DNA of 64,000 nucleotides from Acanthopleura granulata (Eukaryota; Mollusca; Polyplacophora; Chitonida; Chitonidae). Where the stretch lies: NCBI GenBank assembly GCA_016165875.1, contig JABBOT010000010.1, forward strand, positions 7,719,875 through 7,783,874. The letters run 5' to 3'. Position 1 is the first letter of the stretch, and the number at the start of each line of letters is the position of its first letter. The notes under the pieces were generated by a model that saw only the letters and a list, made by a program, of their open reading frames with translations, was not told the origin of the DNA and ran no database searches. This document shows positions 59,501 to 64,000 of this stretch, in pieces. The position numbers were made by a program, and so were the translations under genes.

Positions 59501-61823
59501 GGGTGGTAACGCACTGGTCATCAACACCGTGAAACCACACACTAATCAGGTTTCGCTATCCTTATTCAGGTGGTTGAGGAAGCCCACGGTAGTGAACTTT
59601 GTACTTTATGCGTGTTATATATTTGACATTCTAAACGGAGGAGTGGCATGTGGTCAGGTGGTATGGGTTGTTAGCGTTTCAATCGTCGGAGGCGGCCTCA
59701 GACCTGGCCTTTGGCAGGAATTTATAGATTTCACCGCTTTCACTGTTCATGGGGTGACCCTTGGTGACAATAATCGCTCGAGGCGTTCGTGATCTAACGT
59801 TCATTGAAGACCACTTGTATCCCAGGAATGCGGTGTGCATACCTATTACGTCACTTGTGCGAAAACTTACTACTCGCTTACCAAAGGCCGCTAGTTTATC
59901 CAAGCGCTCCTTCCATAAAATTGACTGAGGTCCTAAAATAGAAACCAGTGTACAGAATGGGACTATATATACCCCAAATGAATGACTTAACGCAAGCATC
60001 GAGGTTCTACTTTTCATTAAAATCTTACCTAGTTTATTTCACAGCAACACCTGTCCAAATACTACTAATAAATCCGCTTCTCTGCGTTTGTGTAAACCCA
60101 CCTTGTCTACGTTACCGTGAACTCACGGTTTCCTGGTTCACCTTTAATCTTAATTACGGTAATCAGAGAACAAGAGAATCTACGTGATAATTTAAGAGTA
60201 AGGAAATAGCTATAGAAATCGTTTAGTCCTTCTTCATATATTCTGCATTTTAACGAGTTTTTTCTTCTAGCCACTAAACGTCTGCCGAAGCCATCAAGGA
60301 AAGTTAAACGATGTAACACTTAGGATTCGTGTATTGTCGGCGGGGAATCAGTATGGCTGTGTTTTTTCCGACAAAAAACCTTATTCAAATCTTTTTTGAT
60401 GTGGCAAAATGAAGAAACGGGCAATTTGAATGAACATAAATGAAATTACTACTATTATTAACATGTCTTGTAGGATTAAAATTCTCATTTCTTGAGTGCC
60501 GCACCAAAATGGAATCACCAAGTAACATGTCATGAAATCAATGCCGTTCCTGTCATGGTGATGAATGTACATAGTCATCGGCGCAATTGTTTCACAGTGG
60601 CTGAGTTACAAGCAAAAAGTGTCCTATGTGCTGTACCATGACGTCGGATGTGTCACCCCTTCAGCCCGAACAGTCTACTGACCCCGCCTTTGGCTGGGGC
60701 TAATGTTCACGAGGTAGAAGTGATGCATCTTTCCTTCAGGAACTACTTGGGTTAAAAAAAACCTCCAGCTCTTCAGTTTTCTCCATCGTTGCTCTGGTAT
60801 AAACAATATTTTGTCACACTTTTTAAACGTCCATTTTATAGTAAATGTACTCAGAAATAGTTTAACATTTTCACGAGGTGGGAGGTTATCGCATGCTGCT
60901 CCTAACTAAGTAGTGTTCTAATTGAGCGAGACTGAAGGTGGTGTTTTAGAACAAATTAAAGTTTGAAAAGGAATGTGGATGTGAGGTTTTAAAACTATTT
61001 ATATCTCATAGACATAGACCTTAGCAAAGTGAGACCGGAGTGCCGGCGTTCAATGATCGTCCTTATAGGGAGACATCAATTCTTTTCTCGGCATTTCCAA
61101 TGCAGCCTGATCTGTGCGGGAGAATGCAGCTGGTTTTTACACGAGGTAATCCAACGGTACGACACATCTTTGAATTAGTCGATGCGATATGGTGCAGTAC
61201 ACGTTGTCGCTTTGAATAAAGCCTATAATTTTAAAGAATATCTGAAAAAGCTGAAATTTGAAACATTGTACGGTAGTTGTTTTGTGACGACAGAATTGCA
61301 ACTATAGGTAAAGGCACCGTCAAAGAACAACCGAGAACTTTGCTCCAGCTGTGTATCTATTTAAAACATATATAACTTTTTAAAAGAACTGCATTAAGAA
61401 GTTCCATGTACCACTTTCACTGTCTCTGCTGTGTTGTAATGCAGGTAGTGTTATTTACAGGGGAATATATCCGACAACCGCCTCGAGCTGACTGGATATC
61501 GACGGGTTCAAAAGACACCAGTATAATTCCCAGCGGAATGCTAAACGGATGGACTGTTTTGACATTTTCTGACACTTCAGCGGTATCACGTTTCGCTATG
61601 TAGGTAATCTATGGACGCTGAAACTCGTGTATCATCAGAAATTTGGCTTGTCAGCACATGTCCATATCAGACTATGTGGGTTAGAGTTAAGATCTCACCT
61701 TGCTACATTATACTTGTCAAACGATGAACAGCCACACCTAATTAGTGACAGAGGGAGAAGATTAACAGTAGACACTGGTGAACTGGGTGACTAGGTGAGA
61801 AATAAGTGACCAGAATTTAAAAA

Positions 61824-61885
61824 CCAGTGGTATAGAGCCAACGTGCAAGTAGATTCGATGATACACGCTGGCTCTACACCACTGG
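61824..61885 (-). ncRNA. Near-perfect 62-nt hairpin
   Basis: Arms 61,824-61,845 and 61,864-61,885 (22 nt each) with an 18-nt loop. On the plus strand 20 of 22 positions pair, with two A-C mismatches. On the minus strand both of those become G-U pairs, so a minus-strand transcript would pair along all 22. The shape fits a microRNA precursor or a small fold-back element. There is no expression evidence. Confidence 0.4.
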
Positions 61886-61892
61886 ATTTTGT

Positions 61893-61970
61893 ACAGGTAG
61901 GCATTTTTGTACAGGTAGGCATTTTTGTATAGGTAGGCAGTTTTGTTTGTTTGTTTGTTTTATTTTATCA
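61893..61970. repeat. Short repeats: 20-bp unit x3 then (TTTG)n
   Basis: 'ttttgtacaggtaggcattt' occurs three times in a row with small changes, followed by (tttg)n to about 61,960. It sits directly after the hairpin. Confidence 0.8.
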
Positions 61971-62310
61971 GCTCGGGTTTATGAGTCGTCCTCACAAACT
62001 TTACAGCTGCCATTTTACCTGATGATGTGGAAAGTGCTCTCCGAAAGCTGTTATACGATCATGTTGTACAAAGTGTATTTTGACGCATTATTTCTCACTA
62101 TTATAGAATGTATGTAAGGACTTCTTCAGAATTCACACAGACAAGGGCATATTCCAGGCACAATGTGCAAAGCGATTAAGCTGATGTTTGTAACCAATGT
62201 CCAATACACGTAACGTATTGTAAAGTCTTTGCCTTCAGGCTTGGAACATTTAAAGATCTCGTTGTGTTTTTAGTGTACATACCATTTCCCACGTAGGTTT
62301 TACATGTAAT

Positions 62311-64000
62311 TGTCTTACTCATAGAGTTACCTGAACGAAAACTTCCATGGCAACAAGTAGTAAAAACATGGCTTCAACATGGTGGTGATGATACAAAGGC
62401 TTCGTGAAAACCGGTCACCTAATATCAGAGTCATAACCTGCAACAGCGATAGTGTTATTGTACTTGGTACAGAGTTACACTGAGCTCCAGGACCTATGTT
62501 TTTATTTATATAATGGGTATTTAACGCCGTGCTCATCTACTCTTAATTTAGAGAACAATCGTCAGATCATTGGCCGGAGAAAACCACCGTACTTCGACAA
62601 CTACATGTACACGCCAAGGACTCCCCCGAACTGGCCGATATTTGGTCTCAACTGTTTCGCTTCACGAAATAATTTTATTGGAAAGATGTCGAAAGACGTT
62701 TATAGCCGCTAAACCGGTCGTTTGTTCAAATAAGGGAACATATAGCGGCCAGCTTTACGCGGAAATGCTCGTTCTTTCATGAATTCGGAGAGTTGTTCCA
62801 ACTGCATTTTCTTTGCGGTATAATATGAACGTCCAGCCTATCGATGTGTACAGCTAGAATTACTGGTGCCTGTGAGCGATCTTACAGGTTGTTCAATTAG
62901 TTAATGCACAAGTTGGAAGTACTACAGTGTACAAGCAAAGAGAGACAAACGAGAACAAAAAGCTAAGATGTTAACCTGACGGCCATTAGACAAGTAAATA
63001 TCGAGCGACCGCCAATGGTACGAAACTGTTATCAGTGATTTGAGTTAGTAAACTTGAAATAGCCATTTGTTCCAAGAGGACACGATATGTAGGTGAAAAC
63101 ATTTACCTTTACTTTCGACTAGGATCTCGCGAAGATGGAAAAATCAATACAGGTGAAAACATTTTGAAATAAGGTCCGAACTAGTCCTTTACCAGAATGA
63201 CCTGAATATCTTTGCTGCTGCACAGATTATTCCAACCATAATACCCTCTGATGTGCAAATAATCTAAAGCTACAAAAACAAACCAAAAAAAAAAAAACAA
63301 CAAAAAAAAAACAAAAACAGCAAGAATGTTGCAGGAGCTACGTTTGCTGAGCTATACGTTCCTTTGTGCTATCCATGTCAAAGTTTTTAACAAACTGAAC
63401 TATTTCAAGACTGCAAGCTACCAAACGGAAGTTAAGGCGCTGTAGAGGTTTGGACCAAGTGGGGACGTAATGAAAAGCAGACCCGGTAGCACGCGCTTTA
63501 GAACATTTTCTCCTTTCCGCTTATCACTCATCCAATGCACCAATATATTCTGTTCGCGGTTTCCCACAGGCATTTATTTAACGTCTGCCTATACACAATG
63601 CGGACGTTAATGGAGTGCAGTTACGTTTGGGAAACGCACAAATCGGCGATGCGCAAAGTTTTTAAAGCCCGATTGGCTCTGTATATGCAGAATCTTCACA
63701 TAAACGTTACAAAAACTCACATGCGAAAAACCTTATCAAGCGATTATCACGTTGTCGTGTAGATGTCTTATTGTTTTCTGTGCTATCACTGTCCCTGTTA
63801 GGAAAACATACTCGTAATTACCTCCCTTTAAACGACCTCAATGCCAAACACAGAAGTTAATTACGAAAAGTGAAGCATTCTTGTATAATGCCTTTTGTTT
63901 ATCGTGGTAGGCCCCATTGACCCGGAACTCTCTTGGCACATTTCCTGCCTAAGAGACACAAATCATTTGCTATAAACTGTCATTATCACCTTGGGTAGGG
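62311..64000. other. Intergenic, right end of window
   Basis: No gene recognised. 'tatttaacgccgtgctcatc' near 62,518 resembles the reverse S2 tail, and 63,280-63,320 is A-rich. ORFs are short and unremarkable. Confidence 0.4.

Larger units (their letters stand above)
53143..62310 (+). repeat. Segmental duplication, copy B
   Basis: Diverged paralogue of 28,681-50,758 in direct orientation (anchors listed under copy A). It is shorter because it lacks the BEL element, the 626-bp TIR element and other A-only blocks. It also has its own extra sequence, for instance about 56,645-57,205 relative to A 33,790-33,870. No ORF is conserved as an open frame between the two copies: 58,154-58,462 and 59,472-59,792 are open only in B. 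Confidence 0.88.

Noticed and set aside
59472..59792. 106-codon ORF in duplication copy B
   Set aside because: The paralogous stretch in A (about 46.65-46.93 kb) is not open in the same frame, so there is no sign of coding constraint.

Overview
This is eukaryotic, AT-rich, gene-poor and repeat-dense DNA. The mix points to an invertebrate, most likely a lophotrochozoan (mollusc or brachiopod-like). It holds a Toll-like receptor (TLR) exon and a decayed TLR, a BEL/Pao LTR retrotransposon, an RNase H-bearing LINE, Penelope-like reverse transcriptase pieces, a PIF/Harbinger transposon, and SINE-like repeats ending in 'tacggcgtaaaaca' plus (TAAA)n. The phylum is inferred from this flavour, not proven.

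Layout. 0-1.5 kb: 3' part of a TLR gene (LRRs, LRRCT, TM, TIR) cut by the window edge. 2.7-9.4 kb: a run of unrelated tandem arrays (94-bp CA-rich, 21-bp, 50-bp, about 330-bp and 19-bp units). 12.8-13.5 kb: a TIR-domain TLR pseudogene on the minus strand. 13.5-18.2 kb: a broken LINE on the minus strand with zinc-knuckle ORF1, endonuclease, RT and RNase H. 18.8-20.3 kb: Penelope-like RT pieces in conflicting orientations. 22.3-23.2 kb: an inverted pair of SINE-like copies and a tRNA-headed SINE. 24.2-26.6 kb: a decayed Harbinger element with a Lys-rich/BESS-like ORF opposite its transposase.

28.7-62.3 kb: the main structure is an old direct segmental duplication. Copy A runs about 28.68-50.76 kb and copy B about 53.14-62.31 kb. 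The copies are collinear but diverged, with many A-only or B-only blocks. Copy B acts as an empty-site control for insertions in A: a 626-bp TIR element with TAA target duplications (32,986-33,611), a (TAAA)n-tailed retroposon stub (about 32.65-32.80 kb), a SINE-like piece (about 36.13-36.43 kb) and a nearly intact 7.7-kb BEL element (38,333-46,065, 5-bp target duplication). Copy A also has a small cysteine-rich secreted-protein ORF (48,264-48,620, minus) that I cannot find in B.

The only host genes I can support are the TLR exon and, with less certainty, the cysteine-rich ORF. The BEL polyprotein is the only long intact reading frame. No CRISPR array, rRNA or functional tRNA gene was seen. 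The strongest candidates for something new are the duplication with its nested insertions, the 626-bp TIR element, the cysteine-rich ORF, the odd LTR differences, and a nearly perfect 62-nt hairpin at 61.82-61.89 kb.
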